From the NCBI GenBank assembly GCA_963576785.1, contig OY756142.1, forward strand, positions 2,356,001 to 2,420,000: a DNA stretch of 64,000 bases, read 5' to 3'. Positions 35,925 to 46,254 of the stretch are shown here, piece after piece. The notes beneath the pieces were generated by a model. It saw nothing but the letters and a program-made list of their open reading frames with translations. It had not been told where the DNA came from and did not search any database. This stretch comes from Chlorophyllum brunneum. Taxonomy: Eukaryota; Basidiomycota; Agaricomycetes; Agaricales; Agaricaceae. The position numbers were made by a program, and so were the translations under genes. How positions within the stretch are numbered: the stretch's first letter is position 1; each line of letters starts with the position of its first letter.

Positions 35925-36495
35925 TGTTGAAGTTTCGGACATATTCTAGAAATAGACTATGAAGTCATTATAATAATAATAGACTAATCTGTTACTTTCT
36001 AGTAACTTCATTCTGTAGTAACTTCCTATGAGTTGCTCTGCATACAATGAGAGTCATAAGTACTTGATAGATTATTCTACATAGTACCAATGACTAGATA
36101 CTATGTTCCATAGTACTCCGCAGGCACTACACCGCAGTTAAAAGGAGTCATAAGGAACAATCTATGCTTTACTAGTATTTTATGTAGTATGACTTGCCTA
36201 TGTTACAATATGTATATAAACCCCATGTAGCAGACCTAGTTCTGCATCTTGTTCAATCAAACAACCTCTTCACCATTGCCTATCTCTTTGAGTACAACAC
36301 CTCAATCGATTTAATCAACTTTGACCTCTACCTCTCTAACACCAACCGTTTTATTAATAATATCTGTCTATCCAAATTATCTTTCTATAGGTATCAGATA
36401 GAAGCTTATTATCTTGGTGAGTAGACCCTACGTTCTCTCCCACTGCATTTACTGCTGCCCCCAGCAAACAACTCGTTACGGTCGTTTCCTCAACA
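35925..36495 (+). repeat. 3' LTR of Copia C
   Basis: 571 bp, near-identical to 29397-29967, preceded by the polypurine tract. The right flank is GCTAT, not the expected TTTGG. Confidence 0.92.
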
Positions 36496-36733
36496 GCTAT
36501 CTCTAGTACAACTTCTTTCCCTGGAGTGAGTGGCTCAATACCACTCCCCTCACTTATCTGTCAGATTGAGGTAGCCACAGGGGCCTTGGCTGATGAGAAA
36601 CCTGCTGACTCTGAAGAGGTGGAGAGAGATGATGAGGAGGACAACGATGTGGACATTGGGAGTCCTGAAAAAGATGAGAGAGTGGAGGATAAATATATCC
36701 AGATAGTTGACTCAGTCATTTTGGTGACTAAAT
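36496..36733 (+). pseudogene. LINE ORF1 N-terminal fragment (inverted piece)
   Basis: Open in one frame: TTSFPGVSGSIPLPSL, then an acidic run (SEEVERDDEEDNDVDIGSPE) to VILVTK, where an LTR of the Copia B family begins. Joined with the minus-strand piece at 45111-45314 it forms one continuous LINE ORF1 N-terminus (GTRAI/SSTTS across the junction). That shows it was contiguous with that piece before Copia D inserted and the region inverted. Confidence 0.6.
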
Positions 36734-36854
36734 TGTTGAAACAAGTGGTAGGGATCTAGAGTTGAGTTAACACACTTAGTATTGCAAAATGAGACTATGT
36801 ATTGAGTAGTAAATATACCTAGAGTTGAGTTAACACACTAGGTAGATAAGTAAG

Positions 36855-37054
36855 NNNNNNNNNNNNNNNNNNNNNNNNNNNNNNNNNNNNNNNNNNNNNN
36901 NNNNNNNNNNNNNNNNNNNNNNNNNNNNNNNNNNNNNNNNNNNNNNNNNNNNNNNNNNNNNNNNNNNNNNNNNNNNNNNNNNNNNNNNNNNNNNNNNNNN
37001 NNNNNNNNNNNNNNNNNNNNNNNNNNNNNNNNNNNNNNNNNNNNNNNNNNNNNN
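36855..37054. other. Assembly gap (200 N) flanked by a 226-bp duplicated sequence
   Basis: Exactly 200 N. The 226 bp on its left (36629-36854) recur on its right (37055-37280) with three substitutions. This looks like unmerged contig ends or two haplotypes rather than a true tandem repeat. Confidence 0.85.
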
Positions 37055-37159
37055 ATGATGAGGAGGACAAAGATGTGGACATTGGGAGTCCTGAAAAAGA
37101 TGAGAGAGTGGAGGATAAATATATCCAGATAGTTGACTCAGTTATTTTGGTGACTAAAT

Positions 37160-37746
37160 TGTTGAAACAAGTGGTAGGGATCTAGAGTTGAGTTAACACA
37201 CTCAGTATTGCAAAATGAGACTATGTATTGAGTAGTAAATATACCTAGAGTTGAGTTAACACACTAGGTAGATAAGTAAGATTAGAAACAAAAAGAGTGT
37301 TAGTTATACTCACCTCATTATCACAAAATGAGACTGAGGTGGACAGAACAGAAATGTCCGAAAATACACAAGTATCACATGACACATTATGTAATGAAAG
37401 TGAAGCGGATAGCTAAGTCCATTAAAGGGGTATATACCCAACATGCCCACTCACTAAACATGAGTTTACATGAGACCAATAGAGTGAACAAAACCAAAAA
37501 ATTTAATATGACCAAGAGCCTTAGTGAATAAATCAGCAAGTTAATCATGAGTGGAAATGTATGAAGTTGAAATTTCTCCAGTTTCATTTCAGTCACAGAT
37601 GAAATAATACTTGGTGTTGATGTGCTTTGTGCAATTATTAATATTACCAGTGGTGATGAGATCAATAGCACCCTGATTGTTGATACGAAGTAGAGTAGGA
37701 ACAATGATAGAGAGATGAATAGAATCAAGGAGATTTTGAAGCCAAA
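37160..37746 (-). mobile_element. Copia B 3' end, inverted: RNase H tail and 3' LTR
   Basis: On the minus strand from 37746 the sequence reads WLQNLL..., RINNQGAIDLITTGN and TKHINTKYYFICD to a stop at 37589. This is the end of a copia RNase H and continues Copia B exactly after EALW at 29396. The 3' LTR is 37160-37443 (TGTTGGGTATATACC...GTTTCAACA, minus strand). A partial second copy of this LTR (36734-36854) lies across the gap and is probably the same sequence. Confidence 0.85.
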
Positions 37747-38317
37747 TGTTGAGGAAACAACTGTAACGAGTTGTTTGCTGGGAGCAGCAGTAAATGCAGT
37801 GGGAGAGAACGTAGGGTCTACTCACCGAGATAATAAGCTTCTATCTGATACCTATAGAAAGGTAATTTGGATAGACAGATATTATTGATAAAATGGTTGG
37901 TGTCAGAGAGGTAGAGGTCAAAGTCGATTAAATCGATTGAGGTGTTGTACTCAAAGAGATAGGCAATGGTGAAGAGGTTGTTTTATTGAACAAGATGCAG
38001 AACTAGGTCTGCTACATGGGGTTTATATACATATTGTAACATAGGCGAATCATACTACATAAAATACTAGTAAAGCATAGATTGTTCCTTATGACTCCTT
38101 TTAACTGCAGTGTAGTGCCTGCGGAGTACTGTGGAACATAGTATCTAGTCATTGGTACTATGTAAAATAATCTATCAAGTACTTATGACTCTCATTGTAT
38201 GCAGAGCAACTCATAGGAAGTTACTACGGAATGAAGTTACTAGAAAGTAACAGATTAGTCTATTATTATTATAATGACTTCATAGTCTATTTCTAGAATA
38301 TGTCCAAAACTTCAACA
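37747..38317 (-). repeat. 3' LTR of Copia D
   Basis: 571 bp, reverse complement of the Copia C LTR with scattered substitutions. The polypurine tract GAGCAAGGAGGAG (minus strand) lies just inside it. Confidence 0.92.
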
Positions 38318-38352
38318 CTCCTCCTTGCTCTGTATTGATGTAGAGTTTTTAA

Positions 38353-41300
38353 TTACTCAAATGTCAAGCCAAGGTGAGGTTGGAATAGATTGAATTTAAT
38401 TTTGTCTAAATTCTTTGTGAGAATATCGGCAGGATTTTCTGTGCCTTTCATAGAGAATATTTCAATCTTTCCATCTTCTACCAAATCACGAATGTAATGG
38501 TATTTGACGTCGACATGTTTTGATCGTTTTTCTGTTACTGGATTTTTGGCCCAAAATATTGAACCTTCATTATCACCAAAGAGATAAGGGACCAATGATT
38601 GGATACCGATTTCTTCCAACAAATTGACAGTCCAAACAAGTTGTCGACTGCAATCTGACAAAGCCATATACTCAGCTTCAGTGGAAGATAATATAACAGT
38701 TTTCTGTTTCCTACTTAACCAAGCGATAGCTCCGCTGGCTAATAAACAGAAATATCCAGTTACAGATTTACGACTAATTGGATCACCAGCCCAATCAGAG
38801 TTGGAAAAAGCATTAAGGCCTTGCATAGAACTTCCATTATAGGTAATTCTATATTTGCAAGTAGTATTAAGATACTTTAGCAAATGTAAGCCTGCATTGT
38901 AATGTGCTTTAGTGGGATTGGTCATATGTTGTGATAATTTGACAGTGGCAAAAGCTATGTCGGGCCGACTGCCTATCATCAGATACATAACTGATCCTAC
39001 TAACTGTTGATACCTCTTTATGAAGTCAGGTGTTGCTTTTCCTTTATTGGATTCAAAGATAAATCTATTTGGTAATGGGATTTCTTCTTTTCCAATAACT
39101 TTAAATCGATCGAGGACTTTTCCTAGATAATCCATTTGGTCTAGGGTAATTGATCGGTTTATAGGATTTCGTGAAATTTTCATGCCAAGAAACTCTTTGG
39201 TTGGACCAAGGTCTCGGCATTCCCATTTCTTCATAAAGAGTACTTGCTTCTCATGTAGAAGTCTAGAGCCTCTAATTCCGATGAACATTGAGTCATCTAC
39301 ATAGACCAGAGCTATAATAAGCTCTTTGGTTTCAGGGTCGTAGTAATAATAGACTCCAGCATCTAGTTTGGATTGGACAAATCCTAGGTCAGTCATTGAC
39401 TTAGTCAATTCCTTCCACCATTGTTGTCCGGATTGCTTTAGTCCATAAATGGCTCAGTTTAATTTCCAAACCAAATTACCACAACCTGTATTGAAACCTT
39501 CTGGAAGTTCCATATAGAGTTCTTCATCCAGTTTTCTGTAGAGATAAGTAGTTTTAACATCTAAACTGAGCATCTCCCAATTGTTGAGGGCAGCAACTGC
39601 AAATATGAGTCATGCTGTCTCATAACGGACTACTGGTGAAAATAGTTCATCATAATTGATTCCCTCTATCTGAGAGAATCCTTTTGCTACTAGTTGAGCA
39701 CGGTATTGACCGTCTGATTTGGGTGTAAAGACCCATCTATTTTTGACAGCTTTTCTTCCAGGCAGAAGTTTAGCTAAGTCATAAACATATCTTTCTTTGA
39801 GTGAATTTAACTCTTCTAAGCATGCTTTCCACCATTTAGATTTCTCTTCTGATGGTAGTCGATTTAGATCCTTGAAAGAAATAGGAACTAATGGTGATTT
39901 GACTTTTTGAGTGTACAGATAATCGATCATCCCTACTCCTCCTTCTCTGTATAAGTCTTCTAATGTAGAAGCTTCATGCTGAGAACGTCTATCGATTATT
40001 CCAGGTTTGGGAGCCTCTGATCGAATTTGTCTAACAAGTCTACTTGTAGAACTTGTCAACTTCGACTTAGGAGGTTGGAACATTTCATAGTCCTGGAGTA
40101 TTTTGGTCGGATGCTTTGTAGAATCATAGAAGTTTCCTGGACGTTCAGGTACTTTTCTGGTTCTTTGCAGTCTCTGAGGTATTTCAGGAACCGGTATTCG
40201 ATCCAAGTGACCTCATGGTACAGAAGGACCAGCATCCCGATCATCTTCGACAGGGGTATAGGGTATGAATGGTTGTACATCTGGATCATCTCTTTGAGAA
40301 AGCAGATGGTTCGGACCTTCAGGGTGATTGGGTGGATCAGCATATGATAATCCATCACTGTCATCGTCTTCTGGTATTTGTGCTTCTCTTGGTGGAAAGA
40401 GAATGTTTTGCACAATACCATTCCACTCCTCCTGAACATCAGTATCAATATTCGGTGCTTTTCCCTTTCTTTTATTCTTCTTAGGTTCAGGGAAAGGAGT
40501 TGGAATTTGTCCATGAACAGATCTATAAGTCCTATCTTCCGGAGAACTTTCGGGAGAAGTTCGGGGAATAGGGCTTGGCAGTTTATCAAAGGATAAACTA
40601 GTAGATGGATCTGGAGCATGGAAGACAATAACTTCCGAAGGTGTACTTCGAGAAGTAGAAGATGATGGTTGGTTCATCCGTTCTTCTCGCTTCTTCCCAA
40701 CACATTTAGGGAAGTGTTCTTTGCTGAATACGGCTGTTGGAGATGTATAGATTACATTTCCATTTAGGTGCCTCATGAAACGATAGTTTTTCCTATCTGA
40801 TGTCCAACCAAGGAAAATCATGAGTTCTGACTTTGCTGTCAGTTTATTGTCTCTTATCTCTTTTGGGAGAAAGACATAAGCACTGCAGCCAAAGACTCTC
40901 TCCTTGGAGATGTCTGGAATCTTCTGATTCAACACTTCATAAGGTGTTTTCCACATGAGCCGTGATACCAGTGTTTTATTATAGATATGTATTGCATGAT
41001 CTATAGAAAACTCCCACCAACCATCAGGAATACAAGCATGATGCTGCATGGCTTCTGCTTTATCCATTAGAGTTCGATTCAAGCATTCCACTCGACCATT
41101 TTGTTGGTGTATGTGTGGTGCACTAGTCTCATGTATAATCCCTAATGAGTGCAAATGAGATTGCAACTTGTCAGTTGCATACTCTCCTCCTCTATCAGTG
41201 CAGAGATATTTTAATTTAGTCTCGTATTGAGTCTGAATTAATGCAATGAAATTTTTCATTTCTTCTGCTGCTTCTGATTTCTTATGGAGGAAGCGAATCC

Positions 41301-42609
41301 ATCCATGAGAGGAAAAGTTGTCCATTATAGTCATGACCTATTTAAATTTATGGTAAGAAAGAATTGGAAGTTCAACTAAATCCGAGTGAATTCTTTCAAA
41401 TGGATGCTTTGTGTGTGTAGGGTTCTCTCTAAAGGGTTTCTGGTGCATTTTTCCCTTGGCACAACCGTCACAGACTGGTTTTTGCTTGGGAATCCACACC
41501 GGAGTAAACCCAATCGTATTTTTCTCAAAATGATTGAGGATACGATTAGAGGGATGTCCTAATCTTGCATGTACAACTTTGTAGCCAATGATCGGATCCG
41601 CAGTCATAGCTGCTTGTTCCGAGTGTACAATTTTGGTATTAACAAAATGTAAAGTAGTATTACGACTTGCTGAAGGATATGCTTGAAGAATAGCATTTCC
41701 TTCGCTATCAACAACTACTGATTCGTTAGCATTTGTTCTAACAGTTTTGCCATCCTGGCATAACTGTCCTACTGACATTAGTCGTTCAGAGGTTCCTTTT
41801 AGAAGGAAGACTGGATATATTAATATCTGCGTTGGTTGAACGCTGTCAGTCTTCCCATTATAGACTCTATGCTTTAGCATAACTGTGCCAAGACCAACCA
41901 CATTAAGGTAGGGGCCTTGTGCTCCTACAGTCTTAATTGGGATCGAAACTTTGAGTTCTTCGAAGTTGATGAAGTCTTCTGCATAAGGGGTATAATGACA
42001 TGATGCCCCTGAGTCTAATAACCATACGTCACTGTATTCTTTTAGTAGCGTTATAATTTGATCATTGCTTAGCAATCGAGATCTAATTTGATCTGGTACT
42101 CTTAAAAACTGATCGGGCATGCGCATGGAGTAACAAAAAAGTTGAGAAGTGTTAAAACACTTCTCATTTATCCATTTGCTCGTAACAACATTATTATGGG
42201 ATCCTAAAGATCCCGATAGCGTAATTACATGCCTGTCCCCCAACATCCCTTCCCCTTGCCCTTGCCCTTCTTCTTGTGAAGATGGCTGGTCAGCATATTG
42301 GTGATAGGACTGTGTATCAGGGTTAGTAAGAGTATCTGAGATCAAATCAATCATGTACCCAGCTCCTCCCTTCTTCTTGTAGTTGCTCCTGTAGTCGGTA
42401 GATGAAAGTCCGAGAGACACCTCAGATTGAGGTGCCAAAGCAAATGGTTCGGACTTCGGGGATTTCGGGAGAGGCCCAGAAGAGGGTCCTGTGATGTTCG
42501 CAGAGTTCCTGGGGTTGCAGATGTCGTAGGCGACATCCTGAGCCGGTACCATGAGGTCATCGACCTCCTTCTCGCTCTCAAGCTGCTTGAAGGCTTCGTC
42601 TACCAACAC
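38353..42609 (-). pseudogene. Copia D pol (PR-INT-RT-RNase H), full length with few lesions
   Basis: Reads on the minus strand. The first block (42609-41338) holds protease LLDSGASCHYTPY and integrase zinc-binding HARLGHPSNRIL/CDGCAKGKMHQ, and ends in a TAG (41335-41337) where Copia C has TGG. The second block (41334-40213) has DRGGEYATDK, QQNGRVECLNRT and the whole integrase core and C-terminus (FGCSAYVFLPKEIRDNK). RT blocks 40206-39610 and 39408-38353 follow. These are broken by CGA-to-TGA stops near 39608 and 39452, with the catalytic YVDD intact at 39292-39303. RNase H runs to the stop at 38353. No large deletion is seen; this is the best-preserved copia pol in the window. Confidence 0.9.
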
Positions 42610-42624
42610 TGTAAGTGTGGCAGG

Positions 42625-44375
42625 TCACCTGTCAGCGGTCTTGTTCTTCTGAGTAAGAGAGTATCTCTTACTCTGAAAGTGCTCCATTGGAGGGGAGGCC
42701 CTAGGAAGAGGAGGAAATTCCTCTTCATAGGTTCTAACAGCCGGAGCTACTATTTCCTCCGGAGGAGGAAGGTAGTACAGCCAAACCTCTCCGGGTTCAA
42801 GGGAGTTGCCCCGGGCGACAGAGTCCATGCTAGGGATCTTTACCACATGATGCATAGCCAAATTGAGTTTATTCCCAAATTTGGGAGAAATCAATAAAGC
42901 ATATAGCAAATCAAGGGGTAAGAGGAAAGAGAAGCAAATGCGGGTCACGTTAATATTGGGGTTACTATTCTTAGTGAACTATTTACTCACTCTCATGTGT
43001 CCCTCGCAGGTGCAACCTGGGGGGTGACCAGAAGGAACTGAAGGTGCACCGGGAGGTATCACCAATCATTCTTGTTGGGCACGGGGATGAGAGACCTTGT
43101 GCATCCGTCAATCATAACGATCAAGGGCACATTTCTTTGCCATTTGCATGGGCGAAGGACCAGTGACGCGGTCGCGCCAGGTGGTCACCTGTTGAATCCG
43201 CAGTGAGTTCTCGAGAAGGGTGGTAAAACATAAGTTTCGTGCTTCAGCATGCACCTTTTTCTCAAGCTCAGCACAAGCATTCTCTCGTGCCTGCTGGACC
43301 TTCTTGGGATTAACCCAAGTAAGAGGCTTTGGTCTCTCACTCACTAGTACATGAGTGGTTGGAGGAGCGGGAGTGGGAATAGGTCGAGGCGCATCCAGGC
43401 GCCTCATCAGGTTGAAGGGGGTCATCTCCGGACCTGTGAAGTGATGGACCGCTGGTTCGGTGGCAGCAGCAAAGCCTGCCATGGCTTCTGCCATGTGGGC
43501 TTGGGGTTTACCCTGGCACTTCTTGGGCTTCTTCTTCTTCTTCTGGACGTTAATCCAGGTAGGAGTAGGAGGAGAAGGCTGAGGGGGCTGTCCACTTGGA
43601 TTGGCAGGGTGGCGAGGACCTCTTGCAGGCTGGGCCCTGGTATTGCCTCCAGGGTGGAAGTGGTTCCAGGGTGGTCCAGGGCAAGTCCTGGATAAGTTGC
43701 CCTGAGAGTGAGCTTGGTAGTTAGCGGTAGCGGCAAATGAAGCTTGTTGGTTAGACATGGAGGTCTGGATCCTTCACATCTTGACCATTCAGCATTTATA
43801 GCCTGCTGAACTACCTCCCAGGTCATATCTACAACATCGTGACTATTCGCCAATGTTATTTGTGCCACAGCATTCCAATCAGGTGGTAATGCATTCAAAG
43901 CGATCATTGCACCAAGGACTTCTGGCAATCTTACTTTAGCTGTTTCTAATTGAGAAGCCATTGTTCTCAATTCAGCTAGATCCATTGCTGGATCTTGATT
44001 CCCTGAAATGTACTTTTGCAGCATTCTTTGGAGAATTGAATACACCGCGGCAGGAGAAGGTATCCCAAAGCAGGTTTTCAAGTCATCCCAGAGGAATCCA
44101 GGAGCATCATGCCCATGGAGTAATAGGGAATCAGGTAAGGTGCCATTTATAACAGCCAATGCCTGATCTCTCAATTGTTCTCTCCTTCTATCTTCCTCCG
44201 TTAAAGTGGCAGGATTTGCAGGAGAGAGATCCTGGTTTGTCACAGTCCATCCAGACTGGTCAGACCCAGTGACAGAAATGAGGGTTAGGGCATCCTGAAG
44301 CCTTCTAGACCAGAACGCATAATTCTTAGGCCCATTAAGCTTAGGTAAACCAGCAACGATATTATTGGTAGACAT
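42625..44375 (-). pseudogene. Copia D gag, single-base frameshift
   Basis: ATG at 44373-44375 (MSTNNIVAGLPKLNG). The CAG that is TAG in Copia C is intact here, but one C of a CCC run is missing at about 43760 (GACCTCC compared with GACCCTCC in C). The frame therefore shifts and continues as MSNQQASFAATANYQ to 43108. A further stop follows DRYD. The frame closes at the TGA after KNKTADR at 42625, the same stop as in C. Confidence 0.84.
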
Positions 44376-44521
44376 AATATCTTCGTCGAGTGTATTTCTT
44401 TCTAGAAGAAAATTCTCATATCAGCAATGATCAAATGCAAGGATAACTCTGTCAGGTAAAGTCCTATTATCCTATCTTGGTTAGAGGGGATGATAATGGT
44501 TTAACCATCGGTAAGACTACT

Positions 44522-44534
44522 GGGGCCCATAACC
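44522..44534 (-). other. Primer-binding site of Copia D
   Basis: GGGGCCCATAACC on the plus strand, i.e. GGTTATGGGCCCC in element orientation, directly inside the 5' LTR. Confidence 0.75.
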
Positions 44535-45105
44535 TGTTGAGGAAACGACTGTAATGAGTTGTTTGCTGGAGGCAGCAGTAAATGCAGTGGGAGAGAACGT
44601 AGGGTCTACTCACCGAGATAATAAGCTTCTATCTGATACCTGTAGAAAGGTAATTTGGATAGACAGATATTATTGATGAAGTGGTTAACGTCAGAGGAGT
44701 AGAGGTCAAAGTCAATTAAATCAATGGAGGTGTTGTACTCAAAGAGATAGGCAATGATGAAGAAGTTGTTCATTTGAACAAGATACAGAACTAGGTCTGC
44801 TACATGGGGTTTATATACATATTGTAACATAGGCAAGTCATACTACATAACATACTAGCATTGCATGGATTGTTCCTTATGACTCCCTTTAACTGCGGCG
44901 TAGTGCCTGCGGAGTACTGCGGAACGTAGTATCTAGTCATTGGTACTATGTAGAATAATCTATCAAGTACTTATGACTCTCATTGTATGCAGAGCAACTC
45001 ATAGGAAGTTACTACAGTATGAAGTTACTGGAAAGTAACAGATCAGTCTATTATTATCATAATGACTTCATAGTCTATTTCTAGAATATGTCCGAAACTT
45101 CAACA
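44535..45105 (-). repeat. 5' LTR of Copia D
   Basis: 571 bp, same family as the Copia C LTRs, more diverged from its partner at 37747-38317 than the two C LTRs are from each other. Confidence 0.9.
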
Positions 45106-45110
45106 ATAGC

Positions 45111-45388
45111 TCTAGTACCTCTAGCAGTGCATTTGGAGCCAGGATTAGGGGAGCCCAACCTGCTCTGCATAGGGATAGGAGTTTTGTACCAACTTCTAGT
45201 ACCAGATCTATCAGATCCTTTAGATTTAACTTAAGTAGTGACATTTCCATAACCTTCCAGGTTAGGAGATAACATAGGAAGAGGTGGATTAGGGTCCCCC
45301 CATCTACTAGACATGTTTTAGAAGCAATGAAAATACCTTATAGCAAGTTTGAAAAATGATAATAGTAGTAAGAAGTTAAGAAGAGATG
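45111..45388 (-). pseudogene. LINE 5' end with ORF1 start
   Basis: On the minus strand the 5' UTR CATCTCTTCTTAACTTC (from 45388) resembles the 5' end of LINE1 (CATTCCCTTCTTAATC). ATG at 45314 starts MSSRWGDPNPPLP. One stop (TAA) lies about 29 codons in, and the frame continues to the Copia D junction and then at 36496-36733. This may be the 5' part of LINE2, but no target duplication supports that. Confidence 0.55.
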
Positions 45389-45462
45389 GTGTACCACCTA
45401 TGTCCATGTCCAACAAGATAAGCCAAATTCCCTCCAACCACACTTCAAAAAATGTGTTTTTA

Positions 45463-45796
45463 TGTTGAATAAAACAGTAAGCAGTGTAGAGGCACAAGCT
45501 TGTCTTATGCAGCTAAGAAGGTATAGGGAAGATGTGTTAACACTGTTATATTGGGTCTAACTTGACAGGATAACAGCCTTGTCAAGTGGTTTTTATATAC
45601 ATGTACATCAAGGCCTAGTTACTAATTCCTAATGACTAAAGCTACCTAAATATAGTGTGACATGAGAGAGTAATGATAGTAATCTGACAGGATGAGAAAG
45701 CATCTGACATAACATAGGATGAAGTCTAACATAATATGGGAGAGAATTAACAACTATTTATATCTACCCAGATCTGCAGATTTACCACTTCTAACA
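45463..45796 (+). repeat. Solo LTR F1 (small copia-type LTR)
   Basis: TGTTGAATAAAACAGTAAGC...CACTTCTAACA, 334 bp, with a TATA-like TTTATATACATG. Flanks are TTTTA and CTTTA (four of five match). It is the same family as 54852-55184 and 59479-59690. Confidence 0.78.
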
Positions 45797-45821
45797 CTTT
45801 ATTGGCTATCCAGCTGGCTAC

Positions 45822-46045
45822 TGTTAGAGTGTGCAAGTTGTGATTTCTGTACCAAGTTATAGATTGTGAGGTGATGGACTGATTGTGTCATGTGATAGGT
45901 TGAACTTAGACACTTATGGACATCTCAGAGGCTTCTCTAGTCTCTAACAATAGTCCACAGTTTCCAGAGATATCTGGTTACTTAATAGACATGTTTCTTG
46001 CTCTCTAGGACCGTTCTACAGTCCTACTGCATTCTATCTTTAACA
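45822..46045 (+). repeat. LTR G followed by a primer-binding site
   Basis: TGTTAGAGTGTGCAAG...CTTTAACA, about 224 bp, followed at 46046 by GATTATGGGCCCTG, a variant of the initiator tRNA-Met site. Only about 200 bp of possible internal sequence follows before helicase-like sequence begins, so the element is truncated. Confidence 0.6.
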
Positions 46046-46254
46046 GATTATGGGCCCTGAGCTTTAGAAGCAAGAAATTCAAGATTTATCCATTATTTAT
46101 TATCACCAACTTGTTATTCCCTCCATACCTCAAATTCTTTCCCTATCCTTTCACCAACACCATTACAAGTCCTCCACTATGTCTACTACATCCTATACCA
46201 TCTCTTCACACTCTTAGCAATGCCCAACAACTGCTATTTGCATTTTTTGTACCA

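Larger units (their letters stand above)
29397..36495 (+). mobile_element. Copia C: Ty1/copia element, 7.1 kb
   Basis: LTRs of 571 bp at 29397-29967 and 35925-36495 differ at about ten positions. It has a primer-binding site at 29968, gag, PR-INT-RT-RNase H, and a polypurine tract GCAAGGAGGAG before the 3' LTR. It is inserted in the RNase H of Copia B. The flanks are TTTGG on the left and GCTAT on the right, which do not match each other but are the reverse complements of the flanks of Copia D. It lacks 248 bp of integrase present in D. Confidence 0.93.
37747..45105 (-). mobile_element. Copia D: inverted near-copy of Copia C, 7.4 kb
   Basis: LTRs of 571 bp at 44535-45105 (5') and 37747-38317 (3'), primer-binding site at 44522-44534, gag and full-length pol on the minus strand. 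It carries the 248 bp of integrase that Copia C lacks. The flanks are CCAAA at 37742-37746 and ATAGC at 45106-45110, mismatched with each other but the reverse complements of the two flanks of Copia C. With C it forms an inverted repeat of about 7 kb around a 1.25-kb centre. Confidence 0.93.

Noticed and set aside
36734..36854. A separate Copia B-family solo LTR left of the gap
   Set aside because: It lies inside the 226-bp sequence repeated on the other side of the gap, so it is most likely the same LTR seen twice.
36819..37082. A long minus-strand open frame across the N run
   Set aside because: It exists only because N positions are read as open; it is an artefact of the assembly gap.
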